Source of the DNA: Actinoplanes auranticolor
GTDB taxonomy: Bacteria; Actinomycetota; Actinomycetes; Mycobacteriales; Micromonosporaceae
Direction of reading: 5' to 3'
Assembly: GCF_018332655.1 (NCBI RefSeq)
Contig: NZ_BOQL01000029.1
Span: 1-64,000 of the forward strand
Length of the DNA: 64,000 nucleotides
Positions 26,894 to 35,324 of this stretch are shown piece after piece. The notes below the pieces were generated by a model that was not told the DNA's origin, made no database searches, and saw nothing but the letters and a program-made list of their open reading frames with translations. Numbering within the stretch: position 1 is the stretch's first letter; each line of letters begins with the position of its first letter. The translations under genes and the position numbers were made by a program.

Positions 26894-27274
26894 GTGCCCG
26901 GGGTTGAGAACTGCCTGCAGGAGGCCATGGCGATACCGGGCGCGATCGGCGCCAGCATCGTCGACTACACCACCGGCTTCCCGGTCGCGACGACCGGAGC
27001 CGCACCCAACGAGGACCACGACGCAGCGGCGGCGGGCACGGCGGACGTCGTGCAGGCCGCCCAGAGCAGATCGCTGTTCGTCTCGGCGGTACCGCACGAC
27101 CTGCTCGAGGACCTGATCATCACGACTGCGGGGGGCTACCACCTGCTGCGGCTCGTCCAGACCGATTTCGACAGCCGGCTGGTGCTCTACGTGTGGCTGG
27201 ACCGGATCCGCGGCAACCTCGCCGTGGCCCGGCGCCGCATGCAGATCCTCGCCGAAGAACTCGTGGCGACCTGA
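26894..27274 (+). CDS. Roadblock/LC7-domain protein, first copy
   Basis: A 126-residue roadblock/LC7-fold protein. In bacteria these usually bind Ras-like GTPases, as MglB binds MglA and CvnB binds CvnD. It reads CLQEAMAIPGAIGASIVDYTTGFPVA...LLEDLIITTAGGYHLLRLV...LVLYVWLDRIRGNLAVARRRM, closely parallel to the copy at 28880. GTG 26894 gives the same N-terminal length as that paralogue and follows GAGGAGA closely. A further 50 codons upstream are open, so a longer form is possible. It lies between the two PATAN-like genes; no GTPase is nearby. Confidence 0.8.
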   Translation: MPGVENCLQEAMAIPGAIGASIVDYTTGFPVATTGAAPNEDHDAAAAGTADVVQAAQSRSLFVSAVPHDLLEDLIITTAGGYHLLRLVQTDFDSRLVLYVWLDRIRGNLAVARRRMQILAEELVAT

Positions 27275-27307
27275 TGTCGCGTACCGACCCGGTGAGAAGG
27301 AGTGACG

Positions 27308-28315
27308 GTGAAGCCCTCGAAGACCGCTGCGCCCGGGCGCCTGCTCACGCAGGCAGCGGGCGAGCGGCAGACCGGCGCACTCGTCGTCGGCGGCCACCCC
27401 GGCGGCACGGTCTACCTCATCGAGGGTCAGGTGACCTACGCCGAGTCGGCCGCCGCACCGGGCGTCGGCGAGCTGCTGACCGCCTCCGGCCGGCTGGCCG
27501 CCCGGACCTGGCAGGCCGCGCTGGACGCCGGCACCTCCCGCGCACAGGTCGGGCGGATCCTGCTCGACCACGGCCACCTCACCCAGGGCGAGCTGGAGCT
27601 GTGCGTGCTCGGCGCGACCTACGACGCGGCGTACTTCGCCCTGTCGCCGGCCTCGGCCCCGGTCGACTTCCTGGACGGCGCCACGCACTGGCTGGGCCCG
27701 ATCGTGCGGGTCGATCCGGCGGCGGTCACCCGCGAGGCCCGCCGCCGCGCGCGGCTACTGGACGAGATCTACCCGCATCCGCAGCTCGACACGGCGGCGG
27801 TCATCCCGGTGCCGCGCCCGCCGGTCGAGCGGGTCACGATCACCGCGGCGCAGTGGGAGCTGCTGGTGCACGCCGACGGCCAGCGCACCCCGGCGGACCT
27901 GGCCCAGCTGCTCGGCCGGGCCGGCTACGCGACGATCCAGGAGCTGCGCCGGCTGGCGGCACTCGGCCTGATCGAGCTGCCCGCGGCCCGCGAGCGGGAC
28001 AGCGACAACCCCGATCTGGTACGGCTACCGCGGGCCAGGGGCACCGCTGTGGACGTACGCCGGCCGGCACTGTCGCCCGGGGACGGTCCGACCGTACCCA
28101 TCGTCACCGGGCCGCGACCGGCCCCCGCCTCGGGTGACCCGCCCGGCCCGGCCGCGGAGACCGACCCGGCCACCATGCACGCACCGCGGCTCGCCCGCCG
28201 CAAACCCGGGGCGAAGCTGCCCAAGGAAGTGGCCGCCGACACCGGCCAGATGCACACCGGCACCGACGAGGTGCTGCTGAAACGGATCCGCACCGCACTG
28301 CGGGCCCTGCGATGA
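27308..28315 (+). CDS. PATAN/DUF4388-like protein with winged-helix-like part, second copy
   Basis: A 335-residue protein. Residues about 10-130 repeat the first copy (RQTGALVVGGHPGGTVYLIEGQVTYAES...GVGELLTASGRL). Residues about 180-230 resemble a small winged helix (ITAAQWELLVHADGQRTPADLAQLLGRAG...ELRRLAALGLIEL). The tail is Pro-rich and ends in a basic helix. GTG 27308 is preferred over GTG 27302 because AAGGAG overlaps the latter. The combination suggests a signalling adaptor, possibly DNA- or protein-binding, working with the roadblock proteins around it. Confidence 0.7.
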   Translation: MKPSKTAAPGRLLTQAAGERQTGALVVGGHPGGTVYLIEGQVTYAESAAAPGVGELLTASGRLAARTWQAALDAGTSRAQVGRILLDHGHLTQGELELCVLGATYDAAYFALSPASAPVDFLDGATHWLGPIVRVDPAAVTREARRRARLLDEIYPHPQLDTAAVIPVPRPPVERVTITAAQWELLVHADGQRTPADLAQLLGRAGYATIQELRRLAALGLIELPAARERDSDNPDLVRLPRARGTAVDVRRPALSPGDGPTVPIVTGPRPAPASGDPPGPAAETDPATMHAPRLARRKPGAKLPKEVAADTGQMHTGTDEVLLKRIRTALRALR

Positions 28316-28366
28316 CCCGGGCCCCTCCCCCGCCGGTGCGGCCCGACCAGGAAGGAGAGACCCAGG

Positions 28367-28852
28367 ATGACGGTGGATCCGGCGGTACTGACGGAACTCG
28401 GCAATCTGCGCTCCCGGGTGCCCGAACTCTCCGGCAGTGTCCTCGCCACCGCCGACGGCATGGTGGTCGCACACGACGCGCACGGCATCGAACCGGACAG
28501 CCTGGCCGCCCTGGCCGCCGCCCACCTGGCGCTCGCCCGGCGCTTCGCGCACGCCGTGAACCACGGAGAGCTGCGCGAGTCGGTGGTGGAGTGCGACGGC
28601 GGCTACATCACCTCGTACACCGCGGGCCCGAACGCCCTGCTGACCCTGGTCACCTCCGGGAACGCCAACCTGGCCATGGTGCACCTGGAGGCCCGCCGGG
28701 CCGTCCGGCGACTGGTGAAGATCCTCGTCCTGCAGGCACCGGCCCCGCCCCGCCCCGAGATCCCGACGCAGATGGGGCCGTCCACACCGCTGGCCCGGCG
28801 CACGCCGATGGCCACCCTGCAGAGCACCTTCCGCGGCCGGCAAGCCGGCTGA
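28367..28852 (+). CDS. Roadblock/LC7-domain protein, second copy
   Basis: A 161-residue protein with a roadblock/LC7 domain in its first 125 residues: LGNLRSRVPELSGSVLATADGMVVAHD, then LARRFAHAVNHGELRESVVECDGGYITSY and ALLTLVTSGNANLAMVHLEARRAV. A Pro-rich C-terminal tail of about 35 residues follows. GGAGAG upstream of ATG 28367 is a fair ribosome site. It differs from the other two roadblock copies, so the operon makes at least two types. Homo- or heterodimers are expected for this fold. Confidence 0.8.
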   Translation: MTVDPAVLTELGNLRSRVPELSGSVLATADGMVVAHDAHGIEPDSLAALAAAHLALARRFAHAVNHGELRESVVECDGGYITSYTAGPNALLTLVTSGNANLAMVHLEARRAVRRLVKILVLQAPAPPRPEIPTQMGPSTPLARRTPMATLQSTFRGRQAG

Positions 28853-28879
28853 CCCACCCCCTTCACGAAAGAGGAACTC

Positions 28880-29251
28880 ATGGCTGACATGGACACCGCA
28901 CTGAAAGAGATCATGGATATCGACGGCGCCGTCGGGGTCGCGCTGGTCGACCACACCAGCGGCATGGCCCTGGGCACTGTCGGAGGCGGCAAGGAACTCG
29001 ACCTGACGGTCGCGGCGGCCGGCAACACCGACGTGGTCCGCGCCAAGCTCCGGGCGATGGAGATGCTCAACATCACCGAGAAGATCGAGGACATCCTCAT
29101 CACGCTGGACAGCCAGTACCACCTGATCCGGCCGCTGACCAGCCGCTCGGGCAAGGGCCTGTTCCTGTACGTGGCCCTGCGCCGGGACCGCTCCAACCTG
29201 GCGATGGCCCGCCACCAGCTCAAGCGCATCGAGAACGACCTCGACGTCTGA
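28880..29251 (+). CDS. Roadblock/LC7-domain protein, third copy
   Basis: A 123-residue single-domain roadblock/LC7 protein: MDTALKEIMDIDGAVGVALVDHTSGMALG...KIEDILITLDSQYHLIRPL...LFLYVALRRDRSNLAMARHQLKRIE. It is the closest relative of the copy at 26894. GAGG lies eight bases before ATG 28880. It is the last gene of the operon, ending 14 bp before a strong terminator. With no GTPase gene in reach, its partner is probably one of the PATAN-like proteins or an unlinked GTPase. Confidence 0.85.
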   Translation: MADMDTALKEIMDIDGAVGVALVDHTSGMALGTVGGGKELDLTVAAAGNTDVVRAKLRAMEMLNITEKIEDILITLDSQYHLIRPLTSRSGKGLFLYVALRRDRSNLAMARHQLKRIENDLDV

Positions 29252-29264
29252 GCCGGTCACGGTC

Positions 29265-29293
29265 ACGGGGAGGGCGCTGAGCGTCCTCCCCGT
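29265..29293. terminator. Bidirectional terminator
   Basis: A 13-bp stem beginning ACGGGGAGG (29265-29277 with 29281-29293, one G-T pair) closes a TGA loop. It separates the roadblock operon from the convergent G5-domain gene and is followed by TT on the plus strand. Confidence 0.8.
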
Positions 29294-29311
29294 TCGTCGT
29301 GCCGGGCGCTG

Positions 29312-29899
29312 TCAGCCGTTGGCGTTGTCATCCGGGCCGGTGTTGGTGCCGATCGCGACGACCTCGGGCACCGGCTCGCGGGTCACCTCGGACTTGAGCA
29401 GCTTGCGCTTGGTCTCGCGGCCGTCGACCAGGGTCACCTCGTAGGTCTTGGTCCGTACCCCGTCGATGCCGGCAGTGCGTGGTTCGCGGGCGCCCTTGGG
29501 CAGCCAGTTGTCCTTGACCGTCCGCTTCGTGAACTTGATCGGCTCGGTCTCGGTGACCTTGCGCTTCTGCACGCCGGGCGACTTGCCGGCCGCCGGAGCC
29601 GGGGCGGGCGCGGAGGTGGCGGCGGCGGCCGGTGCGGAGACGGCCGGCTGCTGGGCCGGGGTGGCCGCCGGCGGCGCCGGGTCGCCGGTGACCGCCAGGA
29701 CCACGCCGGTCACGCCGGCGACCGCGAGCACGACGGCCGCGGCGACGACGCCGGCCTTCTGCGCGGTGGCCAGCCGGGTCCAGGTCGATGTCGGGTTTTT
29801 CACTCGCACAGTCTGGGCGTCCGGTTCCCGCCCCAGATCAGCCATTCGGGCGTTCCCGGTTACCCGCGGGGCCACCGCCCGGCGCGGAGTTCCGGTCAT
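29312..29899 (-). CDS. G5-domain membrane-anchored protein
   Basis: A 195-residue protein with one membrane segment (AGVVAAAVVLAVAGVTGVVLAV, about residues 49-70), an Ala/Pro/Ser linker and a C-terminal G5 domain: VTETEPIKFTKRTVKDNWL, PRTAGIDGVRTKTYEVTLVDG, KLLKSEVTREPVPEVVAIGT. G5 domains are extracellular and bind cell-wall sugars in Rpf proteins and related hydrolases. No catalytic domain is present here. ATG 29899 gives the longest form; an internal ATG at 29845 is an equally plausible start. Neither has a strong ribosome site. Confidence 0.8.
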   Translation of the reverse strand: MTGTPRRAVAPRVTGNARMADLGREPDAQTVRVKNPTSTWTRLATAQKAGVVAAAVVLAVAGVTGVVLAVTGDPAPPAATPAQQPAVSAPAAAATSAPAPAPAAGKSPGVQKRKVTETEPIKFTKRTVKDNWLPKGAREPRTAGIDGVRTKTYEVTLVDGRETKRKLLKSEVTREPVPEVVAIGTNTGPDDNANG

Positions 29900-29931
29900 C
29901 CGGTGTCCGCAATCGCTGCCAGGCTGCGGTG

Positions 29932-30042
29932 ATGAACCGATCCGGATCCCGCATCGACCACCTCAACCTCGCCGTGCCAGATCTGGCCGCCGTCCTCGAC
30001 CCGCACGGCATCAACCTGGAGGCCGTCTGCCACCAGGGCTGA
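29932..30042 (+). pseudogene. Internally deleted VOC/glyoxalase remnant
   Basis: A 36-codon frame reads RIDHLNLAVPDLAA, the typical N terminus of a glyoxalase-like protein, joined directly to LDPHGINLEAVCHQG, the typical C terminus. About 80-100 internal codons are missing. It therefore looks like a deletion remnant rather than a functional gene. It sits in the 146-bp gap between the G5-domain gene and dusB. Confidence 0.65.
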
Positions 30043-30045
30043 GTC

Positions 30046-31200
30046 TCAGCCGCCGCTGTTCTCCATCTCGGCGCCTTCCGGGACGGTGTCGTCGTCGCGG
30101 CTGTCCAGCCAGCCGTACGGCAGCGAGACCTTGCCCGGGGCGTTGATCCGGCCGCGGGGCTGGCCCAGCGACTCCCGGGGGAACGGCTCCTCGTGGTCCA
30201 GCCTCGCGAGCAGGTCGTCCAGCTCCGCCAGCGACCTGACCATGGCCAGCGAACGGCGCAGGTCCCCGCCGACCGGGAAGCCCTTCAGGTACCACGCCAC
30301 GTGCTTGCGGAAGTCCGCGCAGCCGTGCCGCTCGTCCTCCAGGGCCTCGACCAGCAGGTGCGCGTGCCGGGACATGATCGCCGCGACCTCGCCCAGCTTG
30401 GGCAGCTCCTGCGACACCTCACCGTTGAACGCGGCCTGCAGGTCCTTGAACAGCCACGGCCGGCCCAGGCAGCCGCGGCCCACGACCACGCCGTCGACGC
30501 CGGTCTGCTCGACCATCCGGATCGCGTCCGAGGCCTCCCAGATGTCGCCGTTGCCCAGCACCGGCACGTCCAGCGCCTGCTTGAGGGTGGCGATCGCGTC
30601 CCAGTCGGCGGTGCCCGAGTAGCGCTGCTCCGCCGTACGGGCGTGCAGCGCCACCGCCGCCACGCCGGCCTCCTGCGCGATCAGCCCGGCCTCGACGTAG
30701 GTCAGGTGGTCCTCGTCGATGCCCTTGCGCATCTTGATCGTGAGCGGGATGCCCGCCGGCGCGGCCGCGTCGACCGCCTGCTTGACCAGGCGGCCGAAGA
30801 GCTTGCGCCGCCAGGGCAGGGCGCTGCCGCCGCCGCGGCGGGTGACCTTGGGCACCGGGCAGCCGAAGTTGAGGTCGATGTGGTCGGCCAGGCCCTCCTC
30901 GGCGACCATCCGCACGGCCGCGGCGGTCACGTCCGGGTCCACACCGTAGAGCTGCAGGCTGCGGAAATCCTCGTCCGGGCCGAAGGCGATCATCTTCAGC
31001 GTCTTGGGGATCCGCTCGACCAGCGCCCGGGTGGTGATCATCTCGCAGACGTAGACACCGCCGCCCTGCTCGCGGCAGAGCTTACGGAACGCGACGTTGG
31101 TGATGCCGGCCATCGGGGCGAGCACGACGGGCGGCCACACCTGGTGCTTGCCCAGGGTCAGCGGAGCGGCGGAAAGAGCGAGAGTCACGCCGTCGAGCAT
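30046..31200 (-). CDS. dusB: tRNA-dihydrouridine synthase
   Basis: A 384-residue flavoenzyme that reduces uridine to dihydrouridine in the D loop of tRNAs. Dus landmarks are present: PPVVLAPMAGITNVAFRKL (FMN-binding start of the barrel), IDLNFGCPVPKVTRRGGGSAL with the catalytic Cys, LTIKMRKGI, VALHARTAEQRYSGTADW and VLGNGDIW. The length and motifs fit DusB. ATG 31200 starts only five bases from the ATG of an XdhC fragment on the other strand. The C terminus has an acidic tail. Confidence 0.93.
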   Translation of the reverse strand: MLDGVTLALSAAPLTLGKHQVWPPVVLAPMAGITNVAFRKLCREQGGGVYVCEMITTRALVERIPKTLKMIAFGPDEDFRSLQLYGVDPDVTAAAVRMVAEEGLADHIDLNFGCPVPKVTRRGGGSALPWRRKLFGRLVKQAVDAAAPAGIPLTIKMRKGIDEDHLTYVEAGLIAQEAGVAAVALHARTAEQRYSGTADWDAIATLKQALDVPVLGNGDIWEASDAIRMVEQTGVDGVVVGRGCLGRPWLFKDLQAAFNGEVSQELPKLGEVAAIMSRHAHLLVEALEDERHGCADFRKHVAWYLKGFPVGGDLRRSLAMVRSLAELDDLLARLDHEEPFPRESLGQPRGRINAPGKVSLPYGWLDSRDDDTVPEGAEMENSGG

Positions 31201-31205
31201 GGCAC

Positions 31206-31577
31206 ATGAGGATCTGGCAGAGTCAAAACGTGGATGTGGCGCACGGCGACACCTACGTGGCCGACCTGGCCGGGGCCGGCATCGACGAGCACACCGACGT
31301 GGTGCTGACCGACCACCACCGGCCGGAGATCGGCGTGGTGCTCAAGGAGGTGCTGGCCGGCGACGCGCGCTGGGTGGGCATCATGGGCAACCCCAAGCAC
31401 GAGGGGCCGCACATCGCGGCGCTCAGGGAGCTGGGGGTCGGCGACGAGGACATCGCCCGCGTGCACCGGCCGATCGGGCTGAACATCGGCAGCCGTACCC
31501 CGGCCGAGATCGCCGTGGCCACCCTGGCCGGCCTGATCGCCGACCGCAACGACCGGCCGGGCGGTTTCGTCTTCTAG
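31206..31577 (+). pseudogene. Truncated XdhC-like Rossmann-domain fragment
   Basis: This 123-codon frame matches only the last part of XdhC/CoxI-family proteins, which help insert the sulfurated molybdenum cofactor: DVVLTDHHRPEIG, VGIMGNPKHEGPHIAALRELGV (usually GxxGS), then ARVHRPIGLNIGSRTPAEIAVATLAGLIA. The N-terminal XdhC domain and the first Rossmann strand are absent. The frame begins five bases from the divergent dusB start, with no room for a promoter and no ribosome site. It is probably a relic, although the remaining frame is open. No molybdenum hydroxylase genes are nearby. Confidence 0.6.
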
Positions 31578-32278
31578 ATTCCGGTCAGCAGCGCGCGGGC
31601 CACCTCGTCGGGGTGGGTCAGCAATGCCTCGTGGGTACCGGGCACCAGGAGCGGCTCGACCCCGGCCCGGGCGGCCAGCTCTTCCCCCGGCGCGGCGAGC
31701 GCGAGGTCCTTTTCGGCGAGCACGTAGGTGACGGGCAGGCCGGACGCGCCCACCCCGTCGACGCCCAGGGCGTCGAGCATGTAGCCGCCGGGCTGCGGGG
31801 TCAGCTGGTCGTACACGAGCCGTTGCAGCGGCTCCGGCTCGTCCTGCATGAGCATGGCCTGGAACGACGCGAAGTCCACGGCGACGGTGCCGTCCGGCGA
31901 CTTCTCGATGGTCGCGCGGAGGTAGCCGTTGAGCTCGGGGCCCATCGCGTCGGCCTGGGACTGGCCCCGGAGCGGGACGAAGGCGCTGAAGAACGCGATC
32001 GCGGCGAGCCGGCCGGTCAGCCGGGGCACCGCGCCGGTGATCGGGATGCCGGCGAAGCTGTGCCCGACGAGGACCACGTCGCGCAGGTCGCGGCGCTCGA
32101 CCTCGGCCACGACGTGGTCGACCGCGTCCGCGAGGCGCAGGCCGGTGGGATCGTCGCCCATGGCGAGACCCGGCAGCGTGATCGCGTACGCCCGGTGTCC
32201 GGCCGCCCGCACCCGCTGCCCGACCGCGTGCCAGGACCAGGCGCCGTGCCAGGCACCCGGGACGAGAACGACATTCAT
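31574..32278 (-). CDS. Alpha/beta hydrolase
   Basis: A 234-residue esterase-like alpha/beta hydrolase. It begins VLVPGAWHGAWSWH, the oxyanion-hole region, has the nucleophile elbow VVLVGHSFAGIP (Ser near residue 77), and ends with PGTHEALLTHPDEVA carrying the catalytic His. The class includes plant-type methylesterase and pyrethroid hydrolase relatives (EstC-like). GAGGAGA upstream supports ATG 32278. It is divergent from a TetR regulator, and a perfect palindrome lies between them, so induction by its substrate is likely. Its end overlaps the XdhC remnant by four bases. Confidence 0.88.
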   Translation of the reverse strand: MNVVLVPGAWHGAWSWHAVGQRVRAAGHRAYAITLPGLAMGDDPTGLRLADAVDHVVAEVERRDLRDVVLVGHSFAGIPITGAVPRLTGRLAAIAFFSAFVPLRGQSQADAMGPELNGYLRATIEKSPDGTVAVDFASFQAMLMQDEPEPLQRLVYDQLTPQPGGYMLDALGVDGVGASGLPVTYVLAEKDLALAAPGEELAARAGVEPLLVPGTHEALLTHPDEVARALLTGI

Positions 32279-32297
32279 GGAGTCTCCTCTGTTGATC

Positions 32298-32309
32298 AGA
32301 GTGCACTCT
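32298..32309. promoter_or_regulatory. Palindromic operator AGAGTGCACTCT
   Basis: This perfect 12-bp palindrome lies in the 61-bp gap between the alpha/beta hydrolase and the divergent TetR gene, 20 bp from the hydrolase start. The position fits repression of both genes by the TetR protein. Confidence 0.6.
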
Positions 32310-32339
32310 ACTGAACGAACGCACGTCTACGATGTCCCG

Positions 32340-32942
32340 GTGACAACGGGCAGACGGGCGGAGTACGCCCAGGCAACCCAGGACGCGATCCGGGCCGCCG
32401 CCCGTGAGCTATTCCTGACGAACGGATATTTCGCCACCCGGGTGGAGGACATCGCCCGGACCGCGCGGGTCGCACCGGCGACGGTCTACGCGGTCGGCGG
32501 CGGCAAGAACGGGTTGCTCCGCGACCTGATCGAGACGACCACCCAGTCCCCGGCCAACACGGACCTCCTGGCGCATCTCAAGGCGATCGACGACCCCCGG
32601 GCCCTCATCGAGGCCATCGTGGACGTCTCCGCCGGCAAGTTCGCCGACTGGTCACCCCTGCTGCGCCAGGTGTACGCGGTGGCCCCGCAGGAACCGACCG
32701 TCCGGGAAAGCCTCGACCTGGCCCACGCGAGCCTGCGCAACGGCCTCGCCGTGACGGCCCGCCGGCTCGCCGCCCTGGGCGCCCTGCGGCCCGGAGTGAA
32801 CGTCACCGGGGCCACCGACATCCTGTGGTTCCACCTCAGCAACGCGGCCTACTTCTCCCTGACCGACGACCTCTCCTGGCCGCTCCCCCGGGCCAGGCAG
32901 TGGCTCACCGAGCGGCTGACCTCGGCCCTGCTGTCCCCATGA
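32340..32942 (+). CDS. TetR-family transcriptional regulator
   Basis: A 200-residue TetR-family repressor. The helix-turn-helix region reads AIRAAARELFLTNGYFATRVEDIARTARVAPATVYAVGGGKNGLLRDLIE (about residues 17-66). The ligand domain that follows is helical. The start is taken as GTG 32340; an ATG 63 bases upstream would place the palindromic operator inside the coding region. There is no clear ribosome site, so the message may be leaderless. It probably controls the divergent alpha/beta hydrolase through the palindrome at 32298-32309. Confidence 0.88.
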   Translation: MTTGRRAEYAQATQDAIRAAARELFLTNGYFATRVEDIARTARVAPATVYAVGGGKNGLLRDLIETTTQSPANTDLLAHLKAIDDPRALIEAIVDVSAGKFADWSPLLRQVYAVAPQEPTVRESLDLAHASLRNGLAVTARRLAALGALRPGVNVTGATDILWFHLSNAAYFSLTDDLSWPLPRARQWLTERLTSALLSP

Positions 32943-32948
32943 CGCAAG

Positions 32949-32980
32949 CGGCCCCGCCCCGACGTGCGGGAGCGGGGCCG
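32949..32980. terminator. Terminator between tetR and glyS
   Basis: CGGCCCCG (32949-32956) pairs with CGGGGCCG (32973-32980), with an inner CCCCG/CGGG pairing. It sits between the convergent stops of the TetR gene and glyS and can serve both. Confidence 0.75.
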
Positions 32981-32993
32981 GAACGTGCCTCCG

Positions 32994-34373
32994 TCAACAG
33001 CCGGGGAGGCGCTCGATCAGGTAACGCTCGATCTGGTCCAGCGCGACGCGTTCCTGCTTCATCGTGTCGCGGTCGCGGACCGTCACCGCGTCGTCGGTGA
33101 GGGTGTCGAAGTCGACCGTGACGCAGAACGGCGTACCGATCTCGTCCTGGCGGCGGTAGCGACGGCCGATCGCCTGGGAGTCGTCGAACTCGACCATCCA
33201 GCGCTTGCGCAGCAGGTCGGCCAGGCCGCGGGCCTTGGGCGACAGCTCCGGGTTGCGCGACAGCGGCAGCACGGCGACCTTGATCGGCGCGAGCCGCGGG
33301 TCGAAACGCATGACCGTGCGTTTGTCGACGCCGCCCTTGGTGTTCGGCGCCTCGTCCTCGTCGTACGCCTCGAGCAGGAAGGCCAGCACCGCGCGGGTCA
33401 GGCCGGCCGCGGGCTCGATGACGTACGGCACCCAGCGCTCCTGCTTCTCCTGGTCGAAGAAGCTCAGGTCCACCCCGGAGTGCTTGGAGTGGGTGGTCAG
33501 GTCGAAGTCCGTACGGTTGGCGATGCCCTCGAGCTCGGCGAAGTCGGTGCCGCCGAACTGGAAGCGGTACTCGATGTCGACCGTGCGCTTGGAGTAGTGC
33601 GAGAGCTTCTCCTTCGGGTGCTCGAAGAAGCGCAGATTGCTCTCGGACAGGCCGAGGTCGCGGTACCAGTTCCAGCGCTGCTGCAGCCAGTACTCGTGCC
33701 ATTCCTCGTCGGAGCCCGGCGGGACGAAGAACTCCATCTCCATCTGCTCGAACTCGCGGGTCCGGAAGATGAAGTTGCCCGGGGTGATCTCGTTGCGGAA
33801 CGACTTACCGACCTGCGCGATGCCGAACGGTGGCTTCTTGCGGGCGGCGGTCGCCACGTTGTTGTAGTTGACGAAGATGCCCTGGGCGGTCTCCGGGCGC
33901 AGGTAGTGCAGGCCCTCGGCGCTCTCGGTCGGGCCCAGGTACGTCTTCATCAGCCCGTTGAACATCTTCGGCTCGGTGAAGGTGCCCTTGTTGCCGCAGT
34001 TGGGGCAGTTCAGCTCGGCCAGCGACCCGGGCGGCGTGCCGTGCTTGTGCTCGTACGCCTCCTCGAGGTGGTCGGCGCGGAACCGCTTGTGGCACGACTG
34101 GCACTCGGTCAGCGGGTCGACGAACGCTTCCAGGTGGCCGGAGGCGGCCCACACGTCGCGGGCGAGGATGACGGCGGAGTCCAGGCCGACGATGTCGTCC
34201 CGCTGCTGGACCATCGTCTTCCACCACTGCTGGCGGACGTTGTCCTTCAGCGCGACACCGAGCGGACCGTAGTCCCACGCCGAGCGGGTGCCTCCGTAGA
34301 TCTCGCTGGAGGGGAAGACGAATCCCCGGCGCTTGGCCAGGCTGACGACGGCGTCGCTACGATCGGCGGGCAT
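32994..34373 (-). CDS. glyS: Glycyl-tRNA synthetase
   Basis: A 459-residue class II glycyl-tRNA synthetase of the homodimeric (alpha2) type. It begins [27 protein letters not shown], the family signature. A zinc-ribbon-like insertion with CQSCHKRF and CPNCGNKG follows. Motif 2 is [28 protein letters not shown] and motif 3 is [19 protein letters not shown]. The anticodon-binding domain ends the protein ([12 protein letters not shown]...). ATG 34373 follows AGGAGG and gives the standard length; the longer open frame upstream is unrelated. Confidence 0.96.
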   Translation of the reverse strand: MPADRSDAVVSLAKRRGFVFPSSEIYGGTRSAWDYGPLGVALKDNVRQQWWKTMVQQRDDIVGLDSAVILARDVWAASGHLEAFVDPLTECQSCHKRFRADHLEEAYEHKHGTPPGSLAELNCPNCGNKGTFTEPKMFNGLMKTYLGPTESAEGLHYLRPETAQGIFVNYNNVATAARKKPPFGIAQVGKSFRNEITPGNFIFRTREFEQMEMEFFVPPGSDEEWHEYWLQQRWNWYRDLGLSESNLRFFEHPKEKLSHYSKRTVDIEYRFQFGGTDFAELEGIANRTDFDLTTHSKHSGVDLSFFDQEKQERWVPYVIEPAAGLTRAVLAFLLEAYDEDEAPNTKGGVDKRTVMRFDPRLAPIKVAVLPLSRNPELSPKARGLADLLRKRWMVEFDDSQAIGRRYRRQDEIGTPFCVTVDFDTLTDDAVTVRDRDTMKQERVALDQIERYLIERLPGC

Positions 34374-34432
34374 GTTCCTCCTACGCCGGCTGGTTGTCGG
34401 CGGGGACGTCGGGATCGGACAAAATGAGGAGA

Positions 34433-34930
34433 TTACTCCTCGACGCGGCACACCTCGAAGCCGCCCGTCTGGCGGTTCTGCCCGAGGTAGGCGCGCAGGT
34501 CGGCGCGATCGCCGTCGGCGTAGGTGACGGTGACCGGCGCGGACAGCTGGACCAGTTCGACGGTGCCGACGTCCCAGGAGGTGATCGCCTCCTCGGTGGA
34601 GACCCGGCTGGTGAACTGCGCCTCGGTCTCCTGCTGCTTGGCCTGCGGGCAGAGCTGGTCGTAGGCCTGCGACCATTCGCGGTCGCGCAGGGCTTCCAGG
34701 TAGTCGCCCACGACCACCTCGGCCTGCTCGTTGAGGGCACTGCTCATCACCCGGGTCAGCCCGGCGGCGGCGGCCACCCCGGCGCCGCAGACGAGCACGA
34801 GCACGCCCGCGCCCAGGCCGAGCCCGAGCCCGAGGCGCCGGCCCCGGCCCTCGACGGGCGGGGCGGGGAAGGGCGGGAAGACACCCGGGCCCTGCGGCGG
34901 CGGTGGTGGCTGCTGCCCGAGAAGGGTCAT
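34433..34930 (-). CDS. Membrane-anchored protein with DUF4878/NTF2-like domain
   Basis: A 165-residue protein with a Pro-rich cytoplasmic N terminus ([18 protein letters not shown]), one membrane segment ([24 protein letters not shown], about residues 36-59) and an exported domain starting [30 protein letters not shown]. That pattern is typical of the lumazine-binding/NTF2-like proteins annotated DUF4878. The two cysteines of the exported part (QLCPQ and EVCRVEE) may form a disulfide. The function is unknown. It lies 18 bp downstream of the monooxygenase-like gene. Confidence 0.75.
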   Translation of the reverse strand: MTLLGQQPPPPPQGPGVFPPFPAPPVEGRGRRLGLGLGLGAGVLVLVCGAGVAAAAGLTRVMSSALNEQAEVVVGDYLEALRDREWSQAYDQLCPQAKQQETEAQFTSRVSTEEAITSWDVGTVELVQLSAPVTVTYADGDRADLRAYLGQNRQTGGFEVCRVEE

Positions 34931-34947
34931 GGGATCCAGCGTACGGC

Positions 34948-35289
34948 TCAGCGCCAGGGCTCGGTGGCCCGGTCGCTGGCCACGACCACGACCGCGGCAC
35001 CGGGCTCGGCCGCGGCGAGGGTCTCGAAGGCGGACGGCTCGTCCAGCGACTCGGACAGCAGCGGGGTGGCGTGCACCTTCACGTCGAAGCCGCCGAGGGC
35101 ACGCCGGTAGGCTCCCACGGACTCCCATTCGGTGACCAGGGTCCAGTAGGCGGGGTCGTCCAGTGCGCGGGTGAGCCGGCCGGAGAGATAACCGGGCCGT
35201 TCCGCGAGGGCGGCGAGGGCGGCGTGCGCCCGTTCGGTGAACGAGTCCTGCGTGTCGCCCGGGACGATGAAGCGGTTGAGCACCAGCAT
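34948..35289 (-). CDS. Antibiotic biosynthesis monooxygenase-like (ABM) protein
   Basis: A 113-residue ferredoxin-like dimeric alpha/beta-barrel protein of the ABM superfamily. It reads [57 protein letters not shown] when divided at the family's strand and helix boundaries, the last part being the conserved W-x-x-x-x-x-W region. Members include quinol monooxygenases and haem-degrading proteins, but many small ones have no known activity. No cofactor site is evident. It appears to be the first gene of a two-gene unit. Confidence 0.8.
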   Translation of the reverse strand: MLVLNRFIVPGDTQDSFTERAHAALAALAERPGYLSGRLTRALDDPAYWTLVTEWESVGAYRRALGGFDVKVHATPLLSESLDEPSAFETLAAAEPGAAVVVVASDRATEPWR

Positions 35290-35324
35290 GGGCTGAGCCT
35301 ACGCACCGAAGGAGTACGGCCGAC

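Noticed and set aside
34374-34440. T-box riboswitch upstream of glyS
   Set aside because: The gap to the neighbouring gene is only about 60 bp and has no T-box sequence or specifier structure.
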